64,000 bases of DNA, taken from the NCBI GenBank assembly GCA_964034945.1, contig OZ035960.1:76110585-76174584 (forward strand), in the 5' to 3' direction. The position numbers were made by a program, and so were the translations under genes. The DNA comes from Chrysopilus asiliformis. Taxonomy: Eukaryota; Arthropoda; Insecta; Diptera; Rhagionidae. The number at the start of each line of letters is the position of its first letter. The stretch's first letter is position 1. The notes under the pieces were generated by a model. The model worked only from the letters and a program-made list of their open reading frames with translations. It did not search any database and was not told the DNA's origin. Below, piece by piece: positions 1-10,864 of the stretch.

Positions 1-2
1 AT

Positions 3-584
3 TCTCCTGTTAACAACGATAAGTATCTCGTTGGTATTCTGTTAGAAAAAATGGATAATTTAGTTAGAGGACATGTTCCAATTGACGCAACACTAATAGA
101 AATTTATAATAGATTTTCTCAATTAAAATTGTTAGATGACGAAAGAGCCATAGACCACCGTCACAAAAAAGGGTTTAAAACTCCACACAATTCGTCACAT
201 CGATTTGAACAGAAAAATGTACAGAATAATAATAAAAGACAAGATAACAATTTAGGACCTTTCAGACAGAATAACACATATACGAGTGACAGACAAAACA
301 ATTATAATAATAACATGAACAACGGTCATATTCGTAATAATAACAATCCCAATAATTCTGGAAATTTCAGACAACAGAATAACAATTACAATAATAATAT
401 GAACAACGGTCATACTCGTAATAATAATTCTGGCCAGTTCAGACGCCCTAATTACAATAACAATTACTCCAGACAATTCAATTCAAACAATAGACCGATG
501 AATGTCCCGGAACCGATGGAAATAGGAAATATTGAACAAGGCCAAAATTTTTCAAACGAGCCTCGACCTATACACTACCAATAG
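3..584 (+). CDS. gag: Errantivirus-type gag, C-terminal part (5' truncated by window edge)
   Basis: The reading frame is open from base 3, so the first ATG at 51 is internal and the gene begins before the window. The visible product is the end of a retroelement Gag: a short structured part, then a long Asn-rich tail with repeated NNYNNNMNNGH-like blocks (about nt 220-480), ending in a PMEIGNIE segment often seen near the end of Ty3/gypsy-class Gag. No CCHC zinc knuckle is visible; RNA packaging probably relies on the basic, Asn-rich tail (inference). The frame stops at TAG 582-584, while the pol frame (-1) is already open, as expected for gag-pol frameshifting. The call depends mainly on the pol and env genes immediately downstream. 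The 5' LTR and Gag N-terminus lie outside the window. Confidence 0.8.
   Translation, partial: SPVNNDKYLVGILLEKMDNLVRGHVPIDATLIEIYNRFSQLKLLDDERAIDHRHKKGFKTPHNSSHRFEQKNVQNNNKRQDNNLGPFRQNNTYTSDRQNNYNNNMNNGHIRNNNNPNNSGNFRQQNNNYNNNMNNGHTRNNNSGQFRRPNYNNNYSRQFNSNNRPMNVPEPMEIGNIEQGQNFSNEPRPIHYQ
545..551 (+). promoter_or_regulatory. Candidate -1 ribosomal frameshift site between gag and pol
   Basis: In the gag frame the bases read A AAT TTT, which fits the X XXY YYZ slippery heptamer. Shifting -1 here enters the pol frame, which is open through the DTGAS protease motif at 626-640. The overlap between the slip site and the gag stop is about 30 nt. No downstream pseudoknot was established by eye. gag-pol expression by -1 frameshifting is known for errantiviruses. 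Confidence 0.6.
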
Positions 585-2458
585 CAGTATTAACAATCAA
601 TGATCACAAAATAAGATGTTTAGTAGATACAGGCGCTAGCATCAGTATTATGAAGCCAAATATTTTAATCGGTCATCCTCAAGAAAAGTTAAATCAACCC
701 ATATACTACTCCACGATTAATGGTAAAAATGAAATAAAGTACGAAATTATTACCCCAATACCGAAAGAATTCAAAATGTCAGGCACAATATCTTGGAAAG
801 TAATAGATTTAACTGGTCGCGATTACGACGCAATTATAGGACAAAATCTTTTAACTCCGCTAAAAGTTAAAATCGACTTAGAAGAAAAATATATGCAAGT
901 AAGAGATAACAAAATTATGTTTGAAAATAATAATTATCCATTCGATTTAAATAAAATATGCACGTTAGAAACCGTTGAAAATAAAATAATTAATAAACTA
1001 AGTCTCAGTCATTTAAATAACGAAGAAAAGAAAATGTTAACTGGCCTATTAAAATCATATAATGATTTATTCTTTCATGATGGTGACATTCTTACGTCCA
1101 CTCATGAGATAAGACATGAAATAATTACCACTACTAGTAACCCAATATATTTTTATATTTATAGGTATCCTCAGGCCCACGAAAATGAGATAAGTAGGCA
1201 AATAAATGAAATGTTAGACACAGGAATTATAAAAGAAAGCAACTCCCCATATAACAGTCCCTTGTGGGTAGTCCCCAAGAAACTGGACAATTCTAAAAAG
1301 CAAAAATGGCGAATTGTTATAGATTATCGTAAATTAAACGAAGTCACTGTAAATGATAAATTTCCAATACCAAATATAGATGGTATACTCGACAAATTAG
1401 GGAAAGCTCAGTATTTCACAACTTTAGATTTAGCAAAAGGGTTTCACCAAATCCTAGTAAATGACGAAGACAGAAAGAAAACAGCCTTTTCAACACCCTA
1501 CGGTCATTATGAATATATCAGAATGCCGTTTGGTTTAAAAAATGCTCCAGCGACATTTCAGAGACTAATGAATTCCGTCCTTCGAGAATTTATTAACAAA
1601 ATATGCGTCGTCTATTTAGACGATATCTTAATCTTTAGTACGTCCTTAGATGAACATATCGTTAACATAAAGAAAATATTCAATAAGCTAAGAGAATCCG
1701 GCTTAAAAATACAGATAGATAAGTGTAATTTTTTATCTAAAGAAACACAGTATTTGGGACACATTCTAACTCCCAAAGGCGTGAAACCTAATCCAGGAAA
1801 AGTAGAAATAATTCAAAATTTAAAATTACCAACAACTCAAAAACAAATAAAGTCATTCCTAGGTATAACCGGCTATTACCGTAAGTTCATAAAGGATTAC
1901 GCTAAGGTAGCACACCCCATAACCAAATATTTAAAAAAGAATATGAAAGTTAACTTTAACGACCCAAATTACATCTCAGCATTCGAAAAATTGAAAGAAC
2001 TAATAACTAATTACCCGGTTCTGAAATACCCTGATTATAATAAGAAGTTTAAGTTAGTAACAGACGCAAGTAACTTCGCTATAGGTGCTGTCCTAACACA
2101 AGATGGACATCCAATATACTATGCATCAAGAACCCTTAATGACCACGAAAGGAATTACTCTACAATCGAGAAAGAGCTATTAGCCATCGTGTGGAGTACA
2201 AAATATTTTAGACCCTTCCTATACGGTAGAGAATTTGATTTACAAACTGACCATCAACCCATAAAGTGGTTGCACGCGAAATATTCTGGTAAAAATATTA
2301 ACCCACGCCTTCAAAGGTGGTTAATTCAACTAGGGGAATACAATATAAATATAGATTATATTAAAGGAAAAGACAACAAAGTTGCTGATTTCCTAAGTAG
2401 AATAAATAAAGATACGTATGAAATAAACAACATACGGTCAACGCAACAAAGAAAATAA
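551..2458 (+). pseudogene. pol: Errantivirus pol, N-terminal part: protease, reverse transcriptase, RNase H
   Basis: The frame is -1 to gag and open from the slip site; the first ATG (650) lies inside the protease, so translation must come from frameshifting. Order: aspartic protease (DTGAS, 626-640); reverse transcriptase with LWVVPKK, RIVIDYRKLN, FTTLDLAKGFHQI and the catalytic YLDD at 1613-1624; RNase H with VTDASNFAIGAVL, an EKELLAIVW helix and TDHQPIKWL. All RT and RNase H catalytic acids I looked for are present. The frame ends at TAA 2456-2458, but the same frame continues directly into the integrase, so this stop is most simply a nonsense change dividing a single Pol. Apart from that stop the domain looks young and undamaged. 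Sequencing error or readthrough are alternatives. Confidence 0.85.
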
Positions 2459-3895
2459 ATTAGTACCGAAAATTTGGGCACTAATTGCAACATATTAGAC
2501 ATTGCAAATTTGAGTGTCGATCTAAACAATATGTTTGTAAACAATCTTGAAAGCTCAAGTAGCGATGATTCAGATCATGAATCAATTGAAGTACAAACAA
2601 CTCATTCTCAAGAAGAGAACTTGTACGATCATATTCCCATTTTGGAAACTATAGTAAATAGATTTAAAACTCAAATAATACTGTTAGAAAACAAAGATAA
2701 AGAATATGAAAGAATTTTCAATAACCGTAGAATTTATATAGAACAAAAAGATCTAGATGAGAATTTTGCCTCTGATATTTTAAGAAGGTATATTACTAAA
2801 GGTAAAATAGGAATATATTCTGAATTAAACGATCACGAATATAATAAATTACAAATGAAAATAATTGAGATCTTTCCGTCTAGTAGAAATATCAAATTTG
2901 TCAAATGTAGTTATTTTGCAACAGACATATTAGAGGAAGAAAATGTTGTTAGACAAATATCTAGATACCATACGAATGAAGTAGGTCATACTGGAATAGA
3001 CTCAACTTATGGAGGTCTAAAGAAAATTATATATCATCCCAATTTAAAAACAACAGTCCAAGTGTGTATAAATAACTGTGACTATTGCACAGGAGCAAAA
3101 TATGACAGAAATCCAATTAAACCGCAATTTAAATTCACCGAAACCCCCAAAAAGATCAATGAAATAATTCATGTCGATGTTTATACAAACAGTAAACATT
3201 CGTTCATCAATTTTATAGACAAATTCTCAAAACACGCAATCAGCTTCTATCTTGAAGATAGAAACAGCTTGACTTTGGTGGAGAAATTAAGACAGTTCAT
3301 ATCAATAAAAGGGAAAATGGAAAAACTAGTTTTTGATAACGAATTTAATTGTAACAATATAAAGCAATTCTGTTCTGAAGAAAACATAAATTACCATATA
3401 ACTAAACCAAACAGTCACACAGGGAACGCAGATATAGAACGACTGAATAATACCATTTCTGAAAAAATTAGAGTTCTAAATTTAGTTCAAAAATTCCCAA
3501 TTCGTATTCAAATGTTGAGAGCAATTGAATTTTACAATAAATCATATCATTCAACGATTAAGGCTACTCCATTAGAAGTACAAGAAGGAAAAATTGATAA
3601 TCATAACATTATAGAGAGATTAGATGAGAGTAAAAGAAAAATGCTTTCAAAACGAAATACAAATCGCGAAAATTATATAGAAACTAGAGAAACGGGTTTT
3701 ATAAAAAATTACAAAAGTCTACGTCACAAAGAAGAACCTAAATTTAGAAAACAACCTCTCGAAAACGTACATATTTCTAATGTTAAACGACCTTTGAAAT
3801 TTACAGACCAAACTTCTAACAATGTTGACGCTCATGACAATATTACTGACGATGATAACACCCACTCATCAGATGATGACGATTCAGAAAGTTAA
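2459..3895 (+). pseudogene. pol: Errantivirus pol, C-terminal part: integrase
   Basis: Same frame as the preceding pol segment, cut off from it by the TAA at 2456-2458. After an acidic Ser-rich linker (SSSSDDSDHES) there is an H2C2 zinc-binding domain (YHTNEVGH then CINNCDYC), followed by the integrase core: first Asp in HVDVY, second in VFDNEF, Glu in NADIERLNN, with 33 residues between the last two. The C-terminus is basic, then Asp/Ser-rich. The end overlaps env by about 70 nt, as usual for errantiviruses. No independent start is convincing; the first candidate after the stop is a TTG. Without frameshifting into an intact pol this part would not be made, so I treat it as a broken piece of one gene. 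Confidence 0.8.
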
Positions 3896-5333
3896 TTCAG
3901 ATATAGGATATGTAGAGATAAGTGTAGGTGAAGTTGATATAGTAAATAAATTTGATATAATTATACATGTTATAAACCCCGATGAAATATTAAAAATAAT
4001 AAATGACTTAGAATCTTCATTCAAATTGTTAAATTTTATAAATCAGCAAAACTTCGTTTGGACAGAAATAGATAATATCAAAAATAAGATAAGAACAATA
4101 GTACCACATAGAAGTAAGAGAGGCCTTATTAACTTTGGCGGTAAGATAATGAATTGGCTATACGGTACTATGGATAATGATGATAGAGAAAATATAGAAA
4201 AACACTTTTCAGTAATTGATGGAAATAATCACGAAATTATCAAAGACGTTAATCAACAGATTCGAATTAATACTAATTTTAATAAAACTTTTATTCAATT
4301 AAAAAACATAATAATGTCAGATCGAATTAAAATACAAGAAAAGCTTAAAAATTTAAATGAAACAAACCGACGAATATTAACAGAAGGAATTTTTCTTGAG
4401 CAATTGTTTAAATTAAATATTATTAAAAGTAGAGTAGAACATATTCAAAATAACATAGCTTCAGCTAGAATAGGTATTTTACACCCTGATGCTTTAACCA
4501 AAGAAGAAATTATCGAATACGACATTGATTTTAAAAAACTATTAAATATCAGATTAGCTGTAGCCAAATTTAGAGATAATGAAATCGTATTTGCAATTAA
4601 AATACCATCGATGACTATAAAGGCGAATAAAAGGCTAATAATACCCGTCCCAAATTCATATAGTAAACAAGTTGATTCTGATTTAGAATATGTAATAAAA
4701 ATTAAAAACAAAACCTATTTTTATGAAGATAATAAAACCTTAAATGAGTTAAAATTAAGTAAAAATTGTATAGTTCAGAAGAATTGTAAACTAATAATAA
4801 AAAAGGAAGAAGAACATATAAATCTAGATGATAATATGTTGATTTTAAACAATATGAGAAATAAAACATTAAAATCCAATTGTGATTCAAGAAAAATTAA
4901 ACTTGATGGCAATTATATTATTAACTTTAATAATTGTACTTTATATATTAACAATGAAATATATAGTAATACGATTTATGAATTTAAGGAAAAATTTGTA
5001 ATCAATCCAATTGAAAGTTTTAATATAAGCAATAATCAATTAACATTCGAAGAAATTGCACTGAACTTAGAGAAAAATATTCAGGAAATTCGGGAATTAA
5101 AATATCACAAAAAAATCAATTACGGCTTGGGAAGCTTTACAATGCTAATAATAATTCTAATTATTGTGTTATTAGTATATTTTTATCTGAAGCATAAGAA
5201 ACCCGAAATAAAAATTATAAACAAGATTCAGGAGAATCCAGATACTAAGGTGGGAGGAGTTACATCCGGTAATTCACCGTCAGCTAAAAATGATTGGGAA
5301 GAGATTATCGAAGAATTTAATGTAAAATTATAA
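3822..5333 (+). CDS. env: Errantivirus envelope, F-like fusion protein
   Basis: Third open frame of the element, overlapping the end of pol, about 503 residues from the first ATG. Features in order: a furin-type RSKR at residues 97-100 directly followed by a GLINFGG-type fusion-peptide start, the hallmark of errantivirus Env and the related baculovirus F proteins; a long ectodomain with a few cysteines and several N-glycosylation sequons; a hydrophobic membrane anchor at about residues 436-456; and a lysine-rich cytoplasmic tail of about 47 residues. The frame is open over its whole length. The N-terminal 20 residues make a poor signal peptide; in this family env mRNA is spliced, so the true 5' end may come from an upstream exon (inference). 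The last 76 nt overlap the proposed 3' LTR. Confidence 0.8.
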   Translation: MLTLMTILLTMITPTHQMMTIQKVNSDIGYVEISVGEVDIVNKFDIIIHVINPDEILKIINDLESSFKLLNFINQQNFVWTEIDNIKNKIRTIVPHRSKRGLINFGGKIMNWLYGTMDNDDRENIEKHFSVIDGNNHEIIKDVNQQIRINTNFNKTFIQLKNIIMSDRIKIQEKLKNLNETNRRILTEGIFLEQLFKLNIIKSRVEHIQNNIASARIGILHPDALTKEEIIEYDIDFKKLLNIRLAVAKFRDNEIVFAIKIPSMTIKANKRLIIPVPNSYSKQVDSDLEYVIKIKNKTYFYEDNKTLNELKLSKNCIVQKNCKLIIKKEEEHINLDDNMLILNNMRNKTLKSNCDSRKIKLDGNYIINFNNCTLYINNEIYSNTIYEFKEKFVINPIESFNISNNQLTFEEIALNLEKNIQEIRELKYHKKINYGLGSFTMLIIILIIVLLVYFYLKHKKPEIKIINKIQENPDTKVGGVTSGNSPSAKNDWEEIIEEFNVKL

Positions 5334-5607
5334 GAAAAACACGTAGGAGTTTTTCTTATAATTCAATACTCGATAAGATTAATAAATGCATGAATTGCAC
5401 TTATACAAAGTATAAGTGAGATAAAGAAACGAATGCATTTTGTAGATATTAAGAATTGAATTCAGTGCAGTTGATTCGGGATCCCTCTAAAGAGTGGACG
5501 CATTTAACCGAACAATAATATCTTAAGATATTCGCCAAAGTAATAATAAAGAAATTTTAAATAAAAAGTGATTTTTTTTATTCTGAAGAATAACAAAAAA
5601 GTTAATT
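5247..5607 (+). repeat. Polypurine tract and 3' LTR of the errantivirus
   Basis: A purine run at 5247-5257 (AAGGTGGGAGG) is followed by AGTTAC, a typical errantivirus LTR start, at 5258. The proposed LTR runs about 350 bp to GTTAATT at 5601-5607. It contains a TCAGTG initiator-like motif near 5462 and AATAAA-type polyadenylation signals in 5545-5575. Bases after the end are CGCG, matching the alternating pyrimidine-purine targets of this group. The 5' LTR is outside the window, so the limits are inferred, not proven by comparison. Confidence 0.6.
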
Positions 5608-6770
5608 CGCGCGGTCTTCTTAACCTAACCTAACCTAAGGCTACAGCCAATATTATGTTCGGGGTTAGGTAAAGCCGCAATGTCAAAAAGTATGTCCATT
5701 ATTGCAGCTAGTTTGGCATTCAAACCCGTTTATTTTTCCAGAAGATGTCCTAAGGTGCCTTCAGAGTCTTCGGGTTTAGTCCTCAGTTTTTCAACTAAAG
5801 ATCTAAGTTCATCAACGGTTTCGACTAAGTCAGATGAATTATCGGCTAGCACTTTCACTCTACCGACAATAACATCCATATGCTGCAAAATATGGTTATT
5901 TACTGGTTCTATGATAACAACCTTTTCAATGTTTTGCGTAAAAATCGCAGAACATGACAAAACTGGACTTCGACGCACTCCGAGCATGTGGAACTCATTT
6001 TGTCAATCAAAGCTCGTGTTTTTTATGCAGTTCAAGTCAAACTTACAGCCACATACATCGTCGCAAGCAAGAACCGAGGAGTCATTTGCCAAATTGTAAA
6101 ACCAGCACCAAGGTGCGCTCATAATTTTTTATGCGCTGGTATTTATAAAATGACAATGTCGTAGATGAAGAATTTTACAATTGGAGTAACACTATATATA
6201 TACGTTTCTATTTCAGATAGATAACTGTCTCGAATTAAATCAATGTCAAAATTTATGATCTAATTAATTATTATTAGTTCTAGTTCGAATATTAAGCGAA
6301 TTAGAAATTCTCCAGTTTTTTATAAGTTTTTTGAGTAAATTGCTTTCTGTGCAATAAGTGGGGTTACGAGCTTAGCCACAGAATTTTTTCATTGGTAACT
6401 CGTGCAACGTCGATTGTTTGTGTTGAAAAAGTGAATTTTATAATTGTATTTTAAAGACTTAAGCGCGGGCAAAAGGCTTAAGTATGTAAATATATTTGGC
6501 ATAAATAATGTATGTGTGGCTTTTTGTTAAAATCAATCAAATTTAATAAAAAAAACACTTTCTCTTAGAAACTTATATTTTTACTAATTTCTTCGATATG
6601 GAACTTCTCAAAAAGTATTCATGGACGGGACAGGGCGGTATTGAAAAAGTCATGTAAACAATAAATAATAATAATTTTTCCATGTAAACAATAAATAATA
6701 ACAGTAATACATAAACACAATTATATTTACAGATATAGAGAAGCTGCTTTTTATGGAGCTAGGTAGCATC
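5608..6770. other. Region without a recognised gene
   Basis: Starts with three CCTAA units (about 5619-5637), then the LINE-like fragment described separately at 5730-6040. From about 6120 it is AT-rich with no convincing coding frame. Confidence 0.5.
5730..6040 (-). pseudogene. Possible LINE ORF1 fragment with coiled coil
   Basis: On the minus strand a Cys-containing stretch (SSTCSECVEVQFC, one frame) is followed in another frame by about 60 residues of regular heptad-like sequence (HILQHMDVIVGRVKVLADN and on to LRSLVEKL) ending in a stop. A zinc finger followed by a coiled coil would fit the first ORF of a non-LTR retrotransposon broken by a frameshift. No catalytic domain is present, so the family is a guess. 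It could also be a random open frame. Confidence 0.25.
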
Positions 6771-6774
6771 TTCA

Positions 6775-7330
6775 AATTTCTGGAAAATACCGATAGAAGG
6801 GAGTGGGTAAATGCATTTGGGGTGAGAGTGTGTCCTACCCTCATAAATTTTGAACCATTTCGCTACTGTTTTCCGCATTCGGCTGGATATGGCTGCTAAA
6901 AATTCACCTTTCCACCCTAATATAAACCCCCTCTCCTTGCATATTTTGATCCACTGAACAGATTTCGCTCACTCGATGGCGAGCGGGGGCCAGGATGACT
7001 GGTGACAATGCAGGCGAAAGAAGCGTCGGAGCAATAGAGGGAAGATGTAGCAGTTTCGGCCACGACAGATGGTTGCCTTGATCTAGAGGAGCGGTAACTA
7101 GAAAAGGAGCACCCCTACAGTGGCCTCCGAAGTAGCAGAGTTTCCAGCAGGCCGGCTCGTCTCCAGGACTACGTGTTAGGTTAGTTCTGCTAAACAAGGG
7201 GAGATGTGGCAGTCCTAGTAGTGTGGCACCACTGGTTGTGGCGATAAAATGTGCGGTTAAGTCAAGCGAGTGGAGAAACACGCGGAATGGAATAAATAAT
7301 AAAACTATTATTACCACAATTATATTAATT
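6775..7330. repeat. Dispersed repeat related to 29395-29890
   Basis: Shares with 29395-29890 the series GGGGTGAGA, GCATTCGGCTGG, AAAATTCACCTTTCC and TAAACCCCCTCTCCTTG in the same order. Noncoding; the open frame on the minus strand has no recognisable domain. Probably part of a Helitron-like or satellite-bearing transposon family. Confidence 0.45.
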
Positions 7331-8911
7331 GTTTCATTTTACGAACGTGTTAGGCGAGTACTACACGTACCACCACGTGCCTGTTATTCAAGATGACAGT
7401 GAAGATGCCTAAGAATCATTAAGTTTTTTGATTGATCAAATCAACCACACAAACAGATAAGCAATGCTTTCGAAGTGAGAGGCAAGGGGGCTCACTTAAA
7501 AGAAGCACCTTGGCCTGAATCTAGTGGAGTTTCTGCTCGGACTCCAACCTCCTCGTGGTAAACTCTGGAAATTATTAATTTGCATGTAATATTTTTCTTA
7601 AGCTAACTGCAGGCGTGCGTATCTTCTGAAAAATAGTGACCATACTCTACTGAAAAATCGTGATAATTTAAGAAAATTTTACCAAAAAAAAGTTTTTTCG
7701 AATTGTATTGCAATTTATTCTTAATCCAACTTCAGCCAGCAGAGGTAAAAAATTTGTTAAAACACTTTAATGCTACAACTCGCTGCAACCCATATTATTG
7801 GTTTTTGGCATTATGTTGCGCCGCGCCCAAAATTTTGTCAAAAATATATGTTGAAGTAGAGTATTCAAGGATTTTATAGGGATAAAACGCTACAGGATAT
7901 TACACCTAAAAATTTTTTTGTGAAAAATAAATAATTCTTTTCCCAAGTCCTTCTTATCCAATTTTTTTCAAATTTTTTTTTAGAAGGTGCTCTACAAAAT
8001 ATTTTACCTCTTTTTTAGTAATTTCATATTTGATTAGTATTACTAAAAATTCAAAATGAAAAGGATAATAACATTATCCTAACAGGACTTTCCGTTATCC
8101 TTACAGGCTTCTGAATGTCAGAATCGGGTTCGTCGATCCAAAAAAAACTCCTCAGATGAGATTTTTACCGAAAACAGGACCTTCCGATATCATTATCGAC
8201 TTCTTAATTACAGAATCGGTTTCAGCGACCCCAAAAACTCCCAGATGAGATTTTTTCCGGAAAATTTGAGGAAATCCCCTTATCCTTACAAGGACGAAGT
8301 AGAGAAAAAAGTGTTTTGTTATCGGACTTACGTATGTGTACAAAAGTTCAAGTCGATCGCATGAGGGGAAATGGCTCAAAATTGAATTGCAAGATTTGAA
8401 TCTGACAGACAAATAGACATACGGCCAGACGTACACGATAGCAAGCTAAGTAAAAGCTTTTAAAAAATATTATTTTTTACGTTTTTTTTTCCGAAACTAA
8501 AAAGTGCAGAGGAAAGTTTGGTTTTGATCACTACTGTTTTTTTTCGGTGTACCCCCTAATATGCATCATATGAGCTCTAATTATGTAAGAAAGGTATCAT
8601 TTAGGTGGATTAAGCTGTTTTATTGAATCACCGTTAGGTGGATTAAGCTGATTTATTTAATAAATTTAATAAGTTTACTACAAACAACTGCTGAAGCTAG
8701 TTCAACAATGGAGGGATCTTGTAAAAACATTTTTCTAAACCAAGAGCTGGCCATAGTCAATAAGTTTATGTTTTTGTGTAAAAGCAGTGAAAAAAATCCA
8801 AGTTTATTGAATTATTGAATTACAACAATATTTAACTTTTGACTCATGCTGACTGTTGCTGAATAACATTGCAGGGTTGCTACAACGAATTTAGGGGATT
8901 TTGAACGAGAT
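7331..8911. repeat. Unassigned region holding a dispersed repeat at about 8040-8450
   Basis: No gene seen. At 8040-8450 the text alternates ATTATCC / TTATCCTTACAGG units with CAGCGACCCCAAAAACTCC. The same units recur at 20390-21180 and, inverted, at 47080-47420, so this is a multi-copy noncoding element. The rest of the stretch is AT-rich and unassigned. Confidence 0.45.
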
Positions 8912-9078
8912 TTAACACTAGATTGCCCAAGGAAGTCATTTTGACTGCTTTTTAATTTCAATCAGAAAAACAATTATATGTATATAATGACACAATTTGT
9001 TAGAATTTTTTGACTTTTTGTACAACATATAAATGCGTTTATTAATAATTGTAGTTACCTCGCCCCTCCTTCATTTCC

Positions 9079-9079
<1 letters not shown>

Positions 9080-9118
<39 letters not shown>

Positions 9119-9138
9119 TACATATATACACATATATA
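9080..9138. repeat. TA-rich microsatellite
   Basis: A (TA)n tract grading into TACATA units abuts the left end of the Tc1-like element; a longer (TA)n lies on its right at 10795-10861 and again at 15394-15440. Tc1 elements insert at TA, so a TA tract is a natural target. Confidence 0.85.
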
Positions 9139-9399
9139 CAGTGAGTGTAAAAAGTCAGCGTACAGTGACGATTTTTGAATAAAATACTAAATATAGCAAA
9201 CACTGTATTTATTTTTCAAATTCTGGTTACAAGATTTTGTTGCCTGGACAATTCTTTACAGATCTGTAAAAAAAATAATTGAAAAAATAATAATTTATTA
9301 CTTAAATTTATTACTTTAACTAAAAATATGCTTTTTTAAGAGCGCAAAAAGTCACCGTACAGCTATTAAAACAACCAACAAATATGGGCTAATTTACCG

Positions 9400-9960
9400 T
9401 TAGTATTTGGTTGGGAATCCATTAGATCGAATTACTGCTTGAAGTTGCCTGGGCATCGATTCTACCAACTTCCGGGTCACTTTCGGGTCACTTCCGGGGT
9501 TTTTTTTGCCCAATTCTTCTTGCAACACCGCCTTAAGCGTTTTCTCGCTAGTAATAGTGTGGCTGCGGATTTTCTTGTTAAGCAAGTCCCAAAAATGTTC
9601 GAGGGGGTTTATATCAGGAGAATGGGCTGGCGTTTAGAAATATTTGGGAGTGTTGTAGAGCAGCCATAAGCGTATATTGAGTGATCTATGCTTCAAATCG
9701 TTATTTTGCATAAACACAAACGTGTCCTTAGTCCCATTTCTTCAGCGCTAGCATGTAAATTTTGTTTTAATTTGTCAATATACACATACTGGTCCATAAC
9801 CTCATCAATAAAATGTAGCCTACCCACCCCCCGCCGCGCTCATGCCGCCCCATACCCTGACTCCATGCTTGAGGTTTTCTTTTGAAACTCCATATTCTTT
9901 TTACGCCACAAAATTGGCCTTTCTTTCGATTGGAAAATGTTAAATTTACTCTCGTCAGTA
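9400..9960 (-). pseudogene. Tc1-like transposase fragment, left arm
   Basis: Read on the minus strand this arm carries the C-terminal part of a Tc1-family DDE transposase: FNIFQSEERPIL near the first catalytic Asp region, a segment corresponding to QNNDPKHR with the second Asp, then NPLEHFWDLL around the catalytic Glu, and the C-terminal VESMPRQLQAVIRSNGFPTKY-type end (stop at about 9400). Several frameshifts and stops break the frame, so only the last 61 codons are open. The N-terminal DNA-binding domains are missing entirely because the palindrome starts inside the gene. It cannot encode a functional transposase. Confidence 0.7.
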
Positions 9961-9984
9961 ATATTTACTATTTACTGACTAATA

Positions 9985-10533
9985 TTTACTGACGAGAGTA
10001 AATTTAACATTTTCCAATCGGAAGAAAGGCCAATTTTGTAAAAAGAATATGGAGTTTCAAAAGGAAAACCTCAAGCATGGAGTCAGGGTATGGGGCGGCA
10101 TGAGCGCGGCGGAGGGTGGGTAGGCTACATTTTATTGATGAGGTTATGGACCAGTATGTGTATATAGACAAATTAAAACAAAATTTACATGCTAGCGCTG
10201 AAGAAATGGGACTAAGGACACGTTTGTGTTTATGCAAAATAACGATTTGAAGCATAGATCACTCAATACACGCTTATGGCTGCTCTACAACACTCCCAAA
10301 TATTTCTAAACGCCAGCCCATTCTCCTGATATAAACCCCCTCGAACATTTTTGGGACTTGCTTGACAAGAAAATCCGCAGCCACACTATTACTAGCGAGA
10401 AAACGCTTAAGGCGGTGTTGCAAGAAGAATTGGGCAAAAAAAACCCCCGGAAGTGACCCGGAAGTTGGTAGAATCGATGCCCAGGCAACTTCAAGCAGTA
10501 ATTCGATCTAATGGATACCCAACCAAATACTAA
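9985..10533 (+). pseudogene. Tc1-like transposase fragment, right arm
   Basis: Mirror image of the left-arm fragment, on the plus strand. The series FNIFQSEERP, then GGGWVGYILLM, then DINPLEHFWDLLDKKIRSH and the terminal SMPRQLQAVIRSNG...TKY (stop TAA 10531-10533) is readable only by changing frame repeatedly. One 11-bp unit present in the left arm is missing here, which shifts the last frame. The catalytic Glu region (PLEHFW) is retained but the DNA-binding domain is absent. Together with the left arm this is a transposase relic that now serves as a long inverted repeat. Confidence 0.7.
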
Positions 10534-10791
10534 CGGTAAATTAGCCCATATTTATTGGTTGTTTTAATAGCTGTACGGTGACTTTTTGCGCTCTTAAAAA
10601 AGCATATTTTTAGTTAAAGTAATAAATTTAAGTAATAAATTATTATTTTTTTAATTATTTTTTTTACAGATCTGTAAAGAATTGTCCAGGCAACAAAATC
10701 TTGTAACCAGAATTTGAAAAATAAATACAGTGTTTGCTATATTTAGTATTTTATTCAAAAATCGTCACTGTACGCTGACTTTTTACACTCA

Positions 10792-10864
<73 letters not shown>

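Larger units (their letters stand above)
9139..10794. mobile_element. Palindromic Tc1-like element (two inverted half-copies)
   Basis: Bounded by the inverted ends CAGTGAGTGTAAAAAGTCAG (9139) and its complement (10794), each next to TA. The whole 1656 bp is a near-perfect palindrome centred at about 9966-9980: the left arm is the 3' two-thirds of a Tc1-like element on the minus strand, the right arm the same segment on the plus strand. Each arm is about 815-830 bp. Small differences between the arms include one missing 11-bp GTGACCCGAAA unit in the right arm. Confidence 0.8.

Noticed and set aside
5615..5645. Subtelomeric location of the window
   Set aside because: Only three CCTAA units are present and the window contains wg, normally an internal chromosomal gene.
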